Source of the DNA: Pseudomonadota bacterium
GTDB lineage: Bacteria; Pseudomonadota; Alphaproteobacteria; Sphingomonadales; Sphingomonadaceae
Assembly: GCA_023433305.1 (NCBI GenBank)
Contig: JAEZCZ010000104.1
Coordinates: 30,282-94,281, forward strand
Direction: 5' to 3'
Length of the DNA: 64,000 nt
Shown here: positions 27,771 through 36,037 of the stretch, one piece after another
Layout of the letters: the number at the start of each line of letters is the position of its first letter
Position numbering within the stretch: the stretch's first letter is position 1
Made by a program: the position numbers and the translations under genes
Notes under the pieces: generated by a model
Databases searched by the model: none
Seen by the model: the letters and a program-made list of their open reading frames with translations, nothing else
What the model was told of the DNA's origin: nothing

Positions 27771-28085
27771 CTACTTGTGGTCCTGGTTGCAGGTCGCGAG
27801 GTCTGCGGCGTTCAGCTCCGCCTGGCTCGACCTGAACTTGGTTGCCGGCTGGCCGACCTTGCGGGAGAGCTTGCGGCAAGCGACCGCGGGGCGCGGATCC
27901 ACACCGCGGCTGACGCAGGCACTGGCGCCGCAGCTCCAAGTCCGGCCGGAGATGATGACGGTCTCGGCACTCTTGAACGACGCTGCAAACTCGGCCCGCA
28001 TCGTTTCCGACTGCGCCACAGCGGGAGCGCCGACGAGCGCGGCGGTGGTCAATCCCACGGCGAGAAACGGCAGCAATCGGGCCAT
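27771..28085 (-). CDS. Secreted CC_3452-type protein of unknown function
   Basis: A 104-residue protein with a signal peptide (LLPFLAVGLTTAALVGAPAVA, cleaved before QSET). The mature part contains ISGRTWSCGASACVSRGVD and RPAVACRKLSRKVGQ, with four cysteines likely to form two disulfides; the same pattern is seen in the CC_3452 family of alphaproteobacteria. The ATG at 28083-28085 has AAGGAT ahead of it. A strong terminator follows. It diverges from the HxlR regulator gene. Function not established. Confidence 0.82.
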   Translation of the reverse strand: MARLLPFLAVGLTTAALVGAPAVAQSETMRAEFAASFKSAETVIISGRTWSCGASACVSRGVDPRPAVACRKLSRKVGQPATKFRSSQAELNAADLATCNQDHK

Positions 28086-28208
28086 CGCGATATCCTTTGC
28101 AGACATCAATGTTAGTTGCGAATCGCCACTTAAAATGGTGAGTTGCAAAATGCAACGGGAAATGCCGTGCCGCTTGGCGGCGAGCAAATCCGCAGTAGGA
28201 TAGCTACG

Positions 28209-28655
28209 ATGCTACGCGAGACCTTGCGCGATCTGTCCGGCAGCGGCCTTCCGCTCGCGCTCGAAGTCATGGGGGAACGCTGGTCGTTCATGATCCTGCG
28301 CGCCGCCTTCAACAAGCTTCGGCACTTCGAAGAAATCCAGGCGGAGCTGGGTATCGCCCGGAATATCCTCTCCAATCGACTATCCAAGCTGGTCGATCAC
28401 GGCGTGCTCGAACGAATCCCTTGCGAGCACGATCGTCGCAAGGTCGAATACCGGCTGACCGAGAAGGGCAGCGATCTCCTACCCGCGATGCTCGCGCTGC
28501 GGCAGTGGGGGGAGAAATACACCACGCGACCGCCCTCTAACCTCGTGCTCGTCGACGCGCGTGACGGCAAGCCGATCGCGCCGATCGGTATTCGCGCCGC
28601 GGACGGCCGCGACATCGGCTGGCACGACCTCGCCTGGCAGGACCGGTCGGCCTGA
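28209..28655 (+). CDS. HxlR-family transcriptional regulator
   Basis: A 148-residue winged-helix regulator. LEVMGERWSFMILRAAFN, RHFEEIQAELGIARNILSNRL and DDRR-like CEHDRRKVEYRLTEKG are the HxlR core (recognition helix and beta wing). It has no cysteine in the aldehyde-sensing positions that define formaldehyde HxlR, so the signal is unknown. An in-frame start at 28143 exists; the ATG at 28209 gives the usual short tail before the first helix. It diverges from the CC_3452-type gene and may control it. Confidence 0.88.
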   Translation: MLRETLRDLSGSGLPLALEVMGERWSFMILRAAFNKLRHFEEIQAELGIARNILSNRLSKLVDHGVLERIPCEHDRRKVEYRLTEKGSDLLPAMLALRQWGEKYTTRPPSNLVLVDARDGKPIAPIGIRAADGRDIGWHDLAWQDRSA

Positions 28656-28669
28656 CCGGCCTCGGCGGG

Positions 28670-29173
28670 TCAGCGAACCCGCCGGACCCGCACCGCTGCC
28701 TGCCCCTGGTACCGCATCAGATAGCTACCCATCGACGCGCTCCGGATCTCCACCGAGGCCCCGGGGCGCGGCGGGTTGTAGGCCAGCGACACGCCTTCCA
28801 CGAACTGCCACTGCGCGCCATCCTCGAGCGTCACGAGGTGAATCCCCGGCTCTCGCTCGACCGAAGCGACCACCGTGGCCTCGATCGAATCGGCCTCGGC
28901 CTGCGCCGTCACGCGCTCGGGCTGCGACGACCGCGCCCGCGGAACCTGCTCGCTCCCCAACCCGCGCGGCCCGGCGGCGGCCTGCGGCGCGGGCTCCTCG
29001 CTGGCGGAGAGCGCATCGTAGCACGCCACGCGCGCGTCGATCTCGGCGATCGTTGCACAAGCGCGCAGCTCGCCGCGAAGCGCCGCCTCGCCTTGAGCCG
29101 TGGCTGGCACGGCGGCCGCAACGGCGGTCGAGCCCAATATCATCGCCAAAACCGCCCGGTACCCCATCGTCAC
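28670..29173 (-). CDS. Secreted protein of unknown function
   Basis: A 167-residue protein with a signal peptide (LAMILGSTAVAAAVPATA). After it comes LRACATIAEIDARVACYDAL, a two-cysteine helical motif seen in several secreted proteins of proteobacteria, then a Pro/Ala-rich linker and a beta-rich C-terminal half (VTLEDGAQWQFVEGVSL, VEIRSASMGSYLM) that looks like a small beta-barrel. No defined function. It lies 77 bp downstream of comM on the same strand and converges on the HxlR gene with a 14-bp gap. Confidence 0.78.
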   Translation of the reverse strand: MTMGYRAVLAMILGSTAVAAAVPATAQGEAALRGELRACATIAEIDARVACYDALSASEEPAPQAAAGPRGLGSEQVPRARSSQPERVTAQAEADSIEATVVASVEREPGIHLVTLEDGAQWQFVEGVSLAYNPPRPGASVEIRSASMGSYLMRYQGQAAVRVRRVR

Positions 29174-29250
29174 GCTCCCAACTGGTGCGGCCCGCCGGCC
29201 GTCTTGGGCGCCGCTCTATCAGACGTCCCGCCGGCGCCCAAGCGCTCGCG

Positions 29251-30747
29251 TCAGGCTCGCGGCGCCTGCCGGCGATAGCTCAGCGCCTCCGCCACGTGGA
29301 TACGCCCGACCTGCTCCGCCCCGGCAAGGTCCGCGATCGTCCGCGCCACGCGCAACATGCGGGTGTAACCGCGCGCCGACAGCCGCATCGCTTCGGCCGC
29401 CTGGAGCAGCAGCTTGCGCCCCGGCTCGTCGGGCGTCGCGTGCGCTTCGAGCGCGTCGCCATCGAGCTCCGCGTTCGAGCGAATGCCCCGCGCGGTCTGG
29501 CGGGAGCGTGCAGCGCCGACGCGGACGGCGACCTCGGCCGAGCCTTCGGCCGGCGGGGGCAGGGCGAGATCGGCGGCGCTCACCGGATCGACCTCGACGT
29601 GCAAGTCGATCCGGTCGAGCAGCGGGCCCGAGACCTTGCCCTGGTAATCGGCGGCACAGCGCGGCGCGCGGCTGCAGGCGAGGGCGGGATCGCCGAGGTG
29701 CCCGCACCGGCAAGGGTTCATCGCCGCGACGAGCTGCACGCGCGCCGGATAGCTCACGTGCGCATTGGCGCGCGCGACGTCGACTTTGCCGGTCTCCAGC
29801 GGCTGGCGCAGCGAATCGAGCACGGCGCGCTGGAACTCGGGCAACTCGTCGAGGAACAGCACCCCGAGATGCGCGAGGCTCACCTCGCCCGGTCGCACGC
29901 GCAGCCCGCCACCGGTCAGCGCCGCCATCGAGGCCGAATGATGCGGCGCGCGAAACGGACGCGCCCGGCTTATCCGCCCGCCTTCGAGCGTGCCAGCGAC
30001 CGACGCGACCATGCTCACCTCGAGCGCTTCCGCCGGCGAGAGCGGAGGGAGGATTCCCGGAAGGCAACTCGCCAGTAGGCTCTTGCCCGCGCCAGGCGGC
30101 CCGATCATCAACAGGTTGTGCCCGCCGGCCGCCGCGATCTCGAGCGCGCGCTTGGCGGTCTCCTGGCCCTTCACCTGCCTGAGGTCGGGGCCGTGGACGG
30201 GCTCCTCCACTTCGCCCGCCTGGGGCTCGGGCAACCGCTGCGCCCCTTTGAGGTGGTTGAGCAGCGCGACCACGCTCGGCGCCGCGATCACTGGCACCCC
30301 GCTGGCCCACCGTGCCTCGGCGCCCTGGCCGGCGGGACAGATCAGCCCTTTCTCCTGCTCGCTTGCGTGCAGCGCAGCCAGCAAGACGCCCGGCGACGCG
30401 GCTATCCGGCCGTCGAGCGCAAGCTCCCCGACCGCGATCCAGTCGGTCAACTGCTCGGCATCGGTCACGCCCATGGCCGCCAGCAGGGCGAGCGCGATCG
30501 GCAGGTCGTAATGGCTGCCTTCCTTCGGCAGGTCGGCGGGCGAGAGGTTGATCGTGATCCGCTTGGGCGGCAGCGACAGCCCCATCGCGGCGAGCGCGGC
30601 CTGGACCCGCTCGCGGCTTTCTCCGACCGCCTTGTCCGGCAGCCCGACGATCATGAAGCGCGGCATGCCCGCCGCCACCTGGCACTGCACCTCGACCGGC
30701 CGCGCCTCCAGCCCGAGATATGCCACCGTCGAAACGAGTGCGACCAC
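29251..30747 (-). CDS. comM: YifB/ComM-family Mg-chelatase-like AAA+ ATPase
   Basis: A 498-residue protein starting at GTG. It has an N-terminal ChlI/LonC-like domain (VQCQVAAGMPRFMIVGLPD), a central AAA+ module with Walker A GPPGAGKS and Walker B VLFLDELPEF, a zinc-type cluster CRCGHLGDP...CSRAPRC, and the C-terminal lid (MLRVARTIADLAG). In naturally competent bacteria ComM is a branch-migration helicase that extends recombination of incoming DNA; its presence in non-competent species suggests a wider recombination role. Transcribed alone or with the downstream secreted protein. Confidence 0.93.
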   Translation of the reverse strand: MVALVSTVAYLGLEARPVEVQCQVAAGMPRFMIVGLPDKAVGESRERVQAALAAMGLSLPPKRITINLSPADLPKEGSHYDLPIALALLAAMGVTDAEQLTDWIAVGELALDGRIAASPGVLLAALHASEQEKGLICPAGQGAEARWASGVPVIAAPSVVALLNHLKGAQRLPEPQAGEVEEPVHGPDLRQVKGQETAKRALEIAAAGGHNLLMIGPPGAGKSLLASCLPGILPPLSPAEALEVSMVASVAGTLEGGRISRARPFRAPHHSASMAALTGGGLRVRPGEVSLAHLGVLFLDELPEFQRAVLDSLRQPLETGKVDVARANAHVSYPARVQLVAAMNPCRCGHLGDPALACSRAPRCAADYQGKVSGPLLDRIDLHVEVDPVSAADLALPPPAEGSAEVAVRVGAARSRQTARGIRSNAELDGDALEAHATPDEPGRKLLLQAAEAMRLSARGYTRMLRVARTIADLAGAEQVGRIHVAEALSYRRQAPRA

Positions 30748-30883
30748 GTGTTTCCCCCTATCCCCCTGCGGTTGATAGCGGGGCGCGGACCCGTGTCGAG
30801 CGGGGATGCATCCATCTTGGGTAAGAGCGCGGAAACCCTGTTCCTTGAGAGATGGTCAGGGGCGGCGGGCGCAGCCTGCCCTC

Positions 30884-31552
30884 ATGCGCGCGCTCCTCGC
30901 CTTTCTGCTCGTGGTCCTCGCGTCAGCGACGCCGGCCTCGGCGCGCCTGGCGCCATCCGAGGCGCCGGCGGCGCTGGCGGAGGCATCGGCTGCAGCCTAC
31001 GGCCCGTTCCGTGTCCTCGATCAGGCCACTGCCGCGCTGGTCGATGTCACCGACGAAGCCGCGCCGGCTGCCTTCCGGGCCATGCTGCGCGACCACCCCG
31101 GCCTTGCCACGCTCGTCTTCGTCGAATGTCCCGGGACTTACGACGATCGCGCCAATCTCGCGCTCGGCCGGCTGATCCGCGCGGCGGGTCTCGTCGCCTG
31201 GGTGCCCGAGGGCGGTTCGGTCCGGTCCGGAGCGGTCGAGCTGGTCCTGGCCGGAACCGCGCTTCGCATCGACGACGGCGCCGAGTTTGCCGTCCATGCC
31301 TGGCTCGACGACGACGGGCGCCAGGCGCGCGATTACGCCGCCGATTCGCCCGAGAACCGCAAGTACCTTGCCTACTATCGCGAGATGGGCATGACCGCCG
31401 CGCAGGCAGCGGCCTTCTATGCGATGACCAACTCGGTCCCATTCGACGAGGCGCTGTGGCTCGACGGGGCGGAGATGCGTCGCTGGATCGGGCGCGGCGA
31501 GCCAGCCGAACCGCGCCTCGCCTACCTTGACTTGGCGCCCGCTCTCAACTAA
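30884..31552 (+). CDS. Secreted ClpP/crotonase-fold (COG3904-like) protein
   Basis: A 222-residue protein with a signal peptide (LLAFLLVVLASATPASA). The middle section FRAMLRDHPGLATLVFVECP, LALGRLIRAAGLVAWVPEGG and DGAEFAVHAW follows the pattern of COG3904 proteins, which share the ClpP/SppA fold. The serine usually expected in the elbow cannot be firmly placed (GGSVRSGAVELVLAG is a candidate), so peptidase activity is uncertain. The ATG at 30884 was chosen because it directly precedes the signal peptide; an upstream in-frame start would add 26 unlikely residues. It is followed by a terminator. Confidence 0.7.
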   Translation: MRALLAFLLVVLASATPASARLAPSEAPAALAEASAAAYGPFRVLDQATAALVDVTDEAAPAAFRAMLRDHPGLATLVFVECPGTYDDRANLALGRLIRAAGLVAWVPEGGSVRSGAVELVLAGTALRIDDGAEFAVHAWLDDDGRQARDYAADSPENRKYLAYYREMGMTAAQAAAFYAMTNSVPFDEALWLDGAEMRRWIGRGEPAEPRLAYLDLAPALN

Positions 31553-31569
31553 CCGCGCGCCCTGACCGA

Positions 31570-31594
31570 GGCCGCCCTTGCGGGTGGCCCTTTT
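31570..31594 (+). terminator. Terminator-like hairpin just before rpmH
   Basis: GGCC-G-CCC (31570-31577) pairs with GGG-T-GGCC (31582-31589) around TTGC, then CTTTT. It lies 22 bp before the rpmH ATG and probably ends the preceding secreted-protein transcript, leaving almost no room for an rpmH promoter unless that lies upstream of it. Confidence 0.7.
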
Positions 31595-31616
31595 CGTTGA
31601 ATTCAGGATTTACGAC

Positions 31617-31751
31617 ATGAAGCGCACTTTCCAGCCGAGCAACCTCGTTCGCGCCCGCCGGCACGGGTTCTTCGCCCGCAAGGCCACTCCGGGCGGCCGC
31701 AAGGTGCTCCGCGCCCGCCGCGCGCGTGGCCGCAAGAAGCTCTGCGCCTGA
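31617..31751 (+). CDS. rpmH: 50S ribosomal protein L34
   Basis: A 44-residue highly basic protein: [20 protein letters not shown] and [17 protein letters not shown] are unmistakable for bL34. Preceded by TTCAGGATTTACGAC, where CAGGA is the ribosome-binding site. It heads the conserved rpmH-rnpA-yidD-yidC cluster; rnpA follows without a gap. Confidence 0.97.
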   Translation: MKRTFQPSNLVRARRHGFFARKATPGGRKVLRARRARGRKKLCA

Positions 31752-31779
31752 GCTGAGCGACAGCTCTCCTCCCGTCGCG

Positions 31780-32127
31780 GTGATAAGACGCCGCGCGGAT
31801 TTCGTTGCCGCCAACCGGGGTCTGCGTGTCGCACGCCCCGGTTTCGTGCTTTTGGCGCGCCCGAACGGCGGCCTCGGCAAGCGCTACGGCGTCACCGTCA
31901 CCAAGAAGATCGGCAATGCAGTCGTCCGCAACCGGATGAAGCGCCGCTTCCGCGAGCTTCTCCGCGCTGCGCTTCCAGAGGCCGGCCTGCCTGACCACGA
32001 CCACGTCCTGATCGGCCGTGAAGGCGGCATCGAGCGAGACTTCGCCAAGCTGCGCGAGGAACTCGCCATCGCCCTCGAACGCGCCGCGGCCGGCAAGGGC
32101 GATCCGCCGAGGAAGCGGAAGAAATGA
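31780..32127 (+). CDS. rnpA: Ribonuclease P protein component
   Basis: A 115-residue basic protein that binds RNase P RNA for tRNA 5' maturation. The signature NAVVRNRMKRRFRELLR (RNR motif) is intact, with YGVTVTKKIG before it. No ATG is available: candidates are the GTG at 31780 (used here) or a CTG at 31753, directly after the rpmH stop. Neither has a clear Shine-Dalgarno, which points to translation coupled to rpmH. A complex palindromic repeat follows before yidD. Confidence 0.93.
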   Translation: MIRRRADFVAANRGLRVARPGFVLLARPNGGLGKRYGVTVTKKIGNAVVRNRMKRRFRELLRAALPEAGLPDHDHVLIGREGGIERDFAKLREELAIALERAAAGKGDPPRKRKK

Positions 32128-32130
32128 CGT

Positions 32131-32335
32131 TCACAGAGGCACGGAGGCACGAAGAGACTTCGTTCTTCTCGTCATCCCCGCGAACGCGGGGACCCAGTCG
32201 GCTCGCCAACCGTCACGGGGTCCCCGCTTCCGCGGGACTTACGAGAGAAGAACAGACCCTCGGCGTCTCCGCGTCTCCGCGTGAATCCCTTCGGCACGCG
32301 AGATCGTCCCATCTCCGTGCCTCTGTGCCTCTGTG
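32131..32335. repeat. Nested palindromic repeat element between rnpA and yidD
   Basis: A 205-bp element starting four bases after the rnpA stop codon. The outer arms, 32131-32153 (TCACAGAGGCACGGAGGCAC...) and 32313-32335, are inverted copies with 21 of 23 bases matching. Within lies a second palindrome: 32162-32194 and 32219-32253, each arm itself containing a CCCCGCG/CGCGGGG-type hairpin, separated by about 24 bases. A tandem GCGTCTCC pair sits at 32263-32278. The end of the right outer arm (CTCTGTGA) contains the GTG used to start yidD. Such REP-like sequences are dispersed in sphingomonad genomes (established in general; not verified here). Confidence 0.85.
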
Positions 32336-32554
32336 AGCGCCTCCTTGAAGTACCTCCTCATCCTCCTCGCCCGCGCCTGGCAGCTGGGCCCGTCGCGCGT
32401 GCTGCCGCCCACGTGCCGCTACCAGCCCTCGTGCAGCGAATATGCCATCGAAGCCCTGCAAAAACATGGGGCGATCAAGGGTGGATGGATCGCCGCCAAG
32501 CGGCTAATGCGCTGCCACCCTTGGGGGGGACACGGATACGACCCGGTGCCTTGA
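32333..32554 (+). CDS. yidD: Membrane protein insertion efficiency factor YidD
   Basis: A 73-residue small protein that aids YidC-dependent membrane insertion. The family core [20 protein letters not shown] and [17 protein letters not shown] is intact, with the three conserved cysteines. The GTG at 32333 lies within the end of the upstream repeat element; a TTG at 32345 is an alternative start that would avoid this. It ends 34 bp before yidC and is co-transcribed. Confidence 0.93.
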   Translation: MSASLKYLLILLARAWQLGPSRVLPPTCRYQPSCSEYAIEALQKHGAIKGGWIAAKRLMRCHPWGGHGYDPVP

Positions 32555-32588
32555 AGGCCCTGCACGCTAATCTCACTTAGGATCGACC

Positions 32589-34355
32589 TTGGACAACCAG
32601 CGCAACATCATCATCGCCGTCGTGCTGAGCCTCGCTCTGCTGTTCGGCTTCGACCTGGTGATGGGCCAGCTCTATCCTCAGCCGGCGCCGAGCGAACTTG
32701 TCACCACGCAGGCCGACACGCCCGCTCAGCGCGCCGCCACCCAGTCGCGCGATGGCGGGCTGACCGATCCGCTCGACCAGGCCGCCGAAGTCCGCGACCT
32801 GCGCACCGAGCTCGCCAGTCGTAACCGCATCGCGATCGACGCGCCCGAAGTGGCCGGCTCGATCAACCCGGTCGGCGCGCGCGTGGACGATATCGTGCTC
32901 AAGACTCACCGGCAGACCGTGGCCAAGGACAGCGGCCCAGTGCGCCTGTTCTCGCCAGACGGCACGCCGGCGCAGCAGTTCGCGCAATTCGGCTGGGTCG
33001 GCGAGGGGATCGCGCTGCCCGATGCGCGCACCGTATGGCAGGCGGAAGGCGGTCCGCTCGCGCCCGGCAAGCCCGTCACGCTCACTTGGGACAACGGCGA
33101 AGGCCAGCGCTTCACGCTGCGCTTCACGATCGACGAATACTACATGCTCACCGTCGACCAGACGGTCGCGAACACCGGCACCGGCTCGATCGCGGTGCGG
33201 CCTTACGCGTTCATCAATCGGACCGAGCGCACCGCCAGCCCCGACACCTTCAACGTCCATTCGGGGCCGATCGGCCTGTTCGGCGACGCCGTCGACTTCG
33301 ACTGGAACTATGACGACGTCGCCGAGGAAGGCCCGGTCTCGCCAACCGGTCGAGCGGGGTGGGTCGGCTTCACCGACATCTACTGGCTCTCGGCCCTGAT
33401 CCCCGACGGCGATGCCCGCGCCGAGGGGAGCTTCCGCAGCCTCGGCAGCGACTTCTACCGCGCCGACCTGCTCTACGAGCCGGTCACTCTCCCGGCGGGC
33501 CGCCAGGTCACGCAGACCACGCGCCTCTTTGCGGGCGCCAAGGAAAGCACGGTCCTCGATCGGTACGAGGATGCCGGCATCGAAAAGTTCGGCTTGGCGA
33601 TCGACTGGGGCTGGTTCCGCTGGTTCATGTACCCGATCTTCTGGCTCCTGAAGCAGCTCTACGCGCTCTCGGGCAACTTCGGGGTCGCCATCATCCTGCT
33701 CACGGTCGTGGTCCGCGCGCTGCTGTTCCCGATCGCGCAGAAGCAGTTCGCCTCGATGGCGCAGATGCGCGCGGTGCAGCCCAAGATGAAGGCGCTGCAG
33801 GAACGCTACAAGGACGACAAGCCGCGCCTCCAGCAGGAGATGGCCAAGCTCTACAAGGACGAGAAGGTCAATCCGCTCGCGGGCTGCCTGCCGATCTTCC
33901 TGCAGATCCCGATCTTCTTCGCGCTCTACAAGGTGCTGCTGATCGCGATCGAAATGCGCCACAAGCCGTTCGCGCTGTGGATCAAGGACTTGTCCGCGCA
34001 GGACCCGGCGATGATCCTCAACCTGTTCGGGTTGCTGCCGTTCACCCCGCCGAGCTTCCTCGGCATCGGCGTGCTCGCAGTGCTGCTCGGGGTCACGATG
34101 TGGCTGCAGTTCAAGCTCAACCCGGCGCCGATGGACCCGATCCAGCAGCAGGTCTTCATGATCATGCCGTGGATGCTGATGTTCGTGATGGCGCCGTTCG
34201 CCGCGGGCCTGCTGCTCTACTGGATCACCTCGAACATCCTCACCCTGGCCCAGCAGAAGTACCTCTATTCGAAGCACCCGCAGCTCAAGGCGGCGGCAGA
34301 GAAAGAGGCCGCCGACAAGGTCAAGGCGGCCGATCGCGACAAGGCCAAGGGGTGA
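32589..34355 (+). CDS. yidC: Membrane protein insertase YidC
   Basis: A 588-residue inner-membrane insertase working alone or with SecYEG. It starts at TTG (preceded by TAGGATCGACC). An N-terminal span (IIIAVVLSLALLFGFDLV) leads to a large periplasmic domain (about residues 25-335), followed by five membrane segments with the conserved SGNFGVAIILLTVVVRALL, NPLAGCLPIFLQIPIFFALY and AGLLLYWITSNILTLAQQ. The hydrophilic C-tail is Lys-rich, ready to bind ribosomes. Part of the rpmH cluster; a palindromic repeat separates it from engB. Confidence 0.97.
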   Translation: MDNQRNIIIAVVLSLALLFGFDLVMGQLYPQPAPSELVTTQADTPAQRAATQSRDGGLTDPLDQAAEVRDLRTELASRNRIAIDAPEVAGSINPVGARVDDIVLKTHRQTVAKDSGPVRLFSPDGTPAQQFAQFGWVGEGIALPDARTVWQAEGGPLAPGKPVTLTWDNGEGQRFTLRFTIDEYYMLTVDQTVANTGTGSIAVRPYAFINRTERTASPDTFNVHSGPIGLFGDAVDFDWNYDDVAEEGPVSPTGRAGWVGFTDIYWLSALIPDGDARAEGSFRSLGSDFYRADLLYEPVTLPAGRQVTQTTRLFAGAKESTVLDRYEDAGIEKFGLAIDWGWFRWFMYPIFWLLKQLYALSGNFGVAIILLTVVVRALLFPIAQKQFASMAQMRAVQPKMKALQERYKDDKPRLQQEMAKLYKDEKVNPLAGCLPIFLQIPIFFALYKVLLIAIEMRHKPFALWIKDLSAQDPAMILNLFGLLPFTPPSFLGIGVLAVLLGVTMWLQFKLNPAPMDPIQQQVFMIMPWMLMFVMAPFAAGLLLYWITSNILTLAQQKYLYSKHPQLKAAAEKEAADKVKAADRDKAKG

Positions 34356-34370
34356 TTTCCTTTTCCCCAC

Positions 34371-34452
34371 GTCATGGCGAGAAGCGTAGCGACGAAGCAA
34401 TCCAGGGCGTTGCGCGCCGACGCCCTGGATTGCTTCGCTTCGCTCGCAATGA
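34371..34452. repeat. 82-bp palindromic repeat between yidC and engB
   Basis: The arms GTCATGGCGAGAAGCG... (from 34371) and ...CGCTCGCAATGAC (to 34452) are near-perfect inverted copies including CGAAGCAATCCAGGGCG and CGCCCTGGATTGCTTCG, around a short TTGCGCGCCGA loop. The arm core is of a type very common as dispersed repeats in alphaproteobacteria. It ends 12 bp before the engB ATG, and could also fold in RNA as a strong stem between the two coding regions. Confidence 0.88.
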
Positions 34453-34464
34453 CGAAGAACGCTA

Positions 34465-35100
34465 ATGGAAGACCCGGACCTCATCGAGGAAGCGCGCAAG
34501 CTGTTTTCCGGCCGCGTCGAGTTCCTGCTCTCCGCGCCCTCGCTTGATTTCCTGCCCGAGGCCGACTTCCCCGAGGTCGCCTTCGCGGGCCGTTCGAACG
34601 TCGGAAAGAGCTCGCTGATCAATGCGGTGACCGGCCGCAAGTCGATCGCGCGCACCTCGGTCACCCCTGGGCGGACGCAGGAGCTCAATTTCTTCGAGGT
34701 CGGCGATCCGACGCGTTTCCGGCTGGTCGACATGCCGGGCTATGGCTTCGCCAAGGCGCCGGTCAAAGTGGTGGAGCGCTGGCGCCGCCTGGTGCGCGAT
34801 TTCCTGCGCGGCCGGCAGGTCCTGCGCCGGACGCTCGTCCTCATAGACAGCCGCCACGGCATCAAGCCGCCCGATGAAGAGATGCTCAAGATGCTCGACG
34901 AGGCCGCGGTCGGCTATCGCCTCGTCCTCACCAAGGCCGACAAAGTGAAGGCGAGCGAGCTGGCCGCCACGCTCGCGAAGGTGGAGGCGCAGGCCCGCCG
35001 GCACGTCGCCGCCTATCCCACGATCCATGTCACCAGCGCCGAGAAAGGCATGGGCATCGCCGAACTGCGCGCGGCCATCCTCGCCGACGCCGCGGCCTGA
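34465..35100 (+). CDS. engB: Ribosome biogenesis GTPase YihA/YsxC
   Basis: A 211-residue TRAFAC GTPase needed for large-subunit assembly. G1 is GRSNVGKSS, G3 is DMPGYG, G4 is TKAD. The N-terminal part LLSAPSLDFLPEADFPEVAF is characteristic. It starts 12 bp after a palindromic repeat, with GAAGAA as a weak ribosome-binding site. It closes the rpmH-yidC cluster. Confidence 0.95.
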   Translation: MEDPDLIEEARKLFSGRVEFLLSAPSLDFLPEADFPEVAFAGRSNVGKSSLINAVTGRKSIARTSVTPGRTQELNFFEVGDPTRFRLVDMPGYGFAKAPVKVVERWRRLVRDFLRGRQVLRRTLVLIDSRHGIKPPDEEMLKMLDEAAVGYRLVLTKADKVKASELAATLAKVEAQARRHVAAYPTIHVTSAEKGMGIAELRAAILADAAA

Positions 35101-35163
35101 CTAGCCGGAACGGAACGCTAGGCCGGCCATTGGTCGCAAGAGGTCGTGAGCGGGGATTCAGTC

Positions 35164-35913
35164 ATGCGCGAATTCGAGAACAAGGTCGCCATCGTCACCG
35201 GTGGCGGGTCCGGCATCGGTGAGGCGATCGCATTGCGGCTGGCCGAGAAAGGCGCCCGCGTGATTGTCACCGACATCGACGAGAGCGCGGCGCAGGGCGT
35301 GGTTTCGCGCATCGAGGACGGCGGCGGCGAAGGCGCGTCGATGAAGCACGATGTCGCATCGGCGGATGCCGCCGAAGCAGCGGTCGCGCGGGCGGAGGAG
35401 CAGTTCGGCGCACTCCATCTCGCGGTCAACAACGCGGGCATCGGCGGTGAGCTCAACCCGGTCGGGAAATACGGAATCGACGCCTGGAACCGCGTCATCG
35501 ACATCAACCTCAATGGGGTGTTCTACGGGATGCGGTGCCAGATCCCCGCGATCGAGCGCGCGGGCGGAGGGGCGATCGTCAACATGGCCTCCATCCTCGG
35601 TTCGGTCGGTACCGCCAATTCGGCGGCCTACGTCGCGGCCAAGCACGGCGTGGTCGGGCTGACCAAGGCGGCGGCACTCGAATACGCGAAGCGCAACGTG
35701 CGCATCAATGCGGTCGGCCCCGGCTACATCGATACGCCGCTCCTCGAAGCGCTCGAAGACGATGCGCGCGCCGCGCTCGTCGGTCTGCATCCGTTGGGAA
35801 GGCTCGGCGCGGCGGACGAGGTGGCGGAACTCACCCTGTTCCTGCTTTCGGAACGCGCTTCGTTCGTGACCGGCAGCTACCATCTGGTGGATGGCGGTTA
35901 CACGGCCCGGTAG
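35164..35913 (+). CDS. SDR-family oxidoreductase
   Basis: A 249-residue classical short-chain dehydrogenase. Cofactor loop TGGGSGIG, structural NNAGIGG, catalytic Ser in NMASILGSVG and the YVAAK tyrosine-lysine pair are all present; the final LVDGGYTAR is typical. An Asp in VTDIDES after the second strand suggests NAD rather than NADP preference. ATG 35164 sits right before the first strand; GTG/ATG options 18 bp upstream are rejected. The substrate is unknown. Confidence 0.9.
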   Translation: MREFENKVAIVTGGGSGIGEAIALRLAEKGARVIVTDIDESAAQGVVSRIEDGGGEGASMKHDVASADAAEAAVARAEEQFGALHLAVNNAGIGGELNPVGKYGIDAWNRVIDINLNGVFYGMRCQIPAIERAGGGAIVNMASILGSVGTANSAAYVAAKHGVVGLTKAAALEYAKRNVRINAVGPGYIDTPLLEALEDDARAALVGLHPLGRLGAADEVAELTLFLLSERASFVTGSYHLVDGGYTAR

Positions 35914-36037
35914 CAGGGACGCGGGTTGGCATTTTCACTCCATGACAGTGTCAACGGCGTCAACACCGTTCAGGGTCGACACGTCATTGCTGAACGATTA
36001 GGGCCGGCCTCCTCGGGCAAAACAGGGTGGTGACTGC

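Noticed and set aside
32131..32335. A CRISPR array, suggested by repeated AGAGGCAC and GCGTCTCC units.
   Set aside because: The units are inverted arms and a short tandem within one palindrome, with no regular repeat-spacer pattern and no cas genes.
32577..34733. A 718-codon open frame opposite yidC.
   Set aside because: Shadow of the real, well-conserved yidC; the antisense product is low-complexity and charged and spans the repeat downstream.
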